The notes beneath the pieces are model-generated. The model was not told where the DNA came from. It made no database searches and was given only the letters and a program-made list of their open reading frames with translations. Source: Rotaria macrura (lineage: Eukaryota > Rotifera > Eurotatoria > Philodinida > Philodinidae). Taken from it: DNA of 64,000 nucleotides. This document shows positions 63,540 to 64,000 of this stretch, piece after piece (position 1 is the first letter of the stretch; each line of letters opens with the position of its first letter). The DNA lies in assembly GCA_900239685.1 (NCBI GenBank), contig OENT01000210.1, forward strand, positions 96,672 to 160,671, written 5' to 3'. The position numbers and the translations under genes were made by a program.

Positions 63540-64000
63540 ATTTCGAAAAAACGAGAACGAAATGAAACGATGAATAATAAAGTAATTACAAAACATCTAA
63601 AAGTTCTGTATTTAAGATGTTGAAGTATTTTACGCGAAACTTCTCATTCAAAAAAATGTGTTTCTACACATTTATCTCCCTTCACATAATAACAAGAAAT
63701 GTGCACTGAAAAGAAAAAGCATTGTAAATAAAAATGTTTTTCAAATAATCCGAGATCCGGGACTTTTCAAATAGAAAATTTGTCCAACAAGTCGTCAAAA
63801 TAGATTTCTATTGTTGAATGGCTTGGCTGGATATGGGTTGCTGTATTGATGCGTGCGTGTGTATTAGAGAAACAGAAAGAAATAAAAACTCGTGCAACCA
63901 CTTGTATGCTCAAAACAAAACTCTACCAAACTAAAGCGACGTACACGTCACAATACAATTTTTAATTTTAGATACCCCTAACAACAGATCATTTAAAAAG
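63540..64000. other. 3' flank of the NHL gene
   Basis: It contains the candidate AATAAA at 63576-63581; the rest is A+T-rich with no gene seen to the window end. Confidence 0.5.

Overview
The window is eukaryotic, strongly A+T-rich DNA. It most likely comes from a bdelloid rotifer (an Adineta/Rotaria-type genome). This rests on very short GT-AG introns (50-63 bp wherever reading frames let me place them), gene families I associate with bdelloids (TPR proteins with an ADP-ribosyltransferase domain, large NACHT proteins, secreted NHL-repeat proteins, giant LDLa/EGF/7TM receptors), and gene-sparse stretches carrying small palindromic transposons and gene relics. There are no operons, CRISPR arrays or recognisable tRNA/rRNA genes. 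A run of 714 N at 12911-13624 is an assembly gap.

Layout. 1-3.2 kb: no gene seen. 3.2-5.7 kb (minus): a decayed ankyrin-repeat gene with several stops and frameshifts. 6.8-8.2 kb (minus): an intact two-exon gene with an internal ubiquitin domain whose last glycine is replaced by alanine. 9.6-11.1 kb: a GT-rich tract, then a long imperfect palindrome (foldback element) whose left arm is interrupted by a 148-bp TA-flanked MITE. 16.7-20.4 kb: a two-exon single-pass membrane protein with an LRR-like ectodomain. 22.5-22.9 kb: a small ankyrin protein resembling NRARP, the Notch-regulated ankyrin repeat protein. 26.2-26.6 kb: a 366-bp MITE with roughly 120-bp inverted repeats. 26.8-27.4 kb: a broken gene fragment.

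31.6-47.6 kb is the densest block, all on the plus strand. It holds a four-exon TPR protein with a degenerate ADP-ribosyltransferase (ART) domain, a neighbouring single-exon ART-TPR protein with an intact R-S-E active-site pattern, a roughly 6.5-kb NACHT NTPase pseudogene, and an LRAT/PLAAT-like membrane protein. The ART and NACHT families belong to classes used elsewhere in signalling and innate immunity. That the block is an immune-type arsenal is my inference only.

47.8-48.1 kb: another palindromic element built on GGTAAC motifs. 49.9-50.6 kb: a secreted cysteine-containing orphan. 51.7-56.6 kb: an LDLa/EGF receptor with a rhodopsin-like 7TM region, open for more than 1,600 codons except for a single TAA. 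57.7-59.3 kb: two relics of broken genes. 62.1-63.5 kb: a four-exon secreted protein with a cysteine-rich N-terminus and an NHL beta-propeller.

Splice junctions were placed by hand from GT/AG signals and phase agreement. Family names come from motif recognition only; no search was run.
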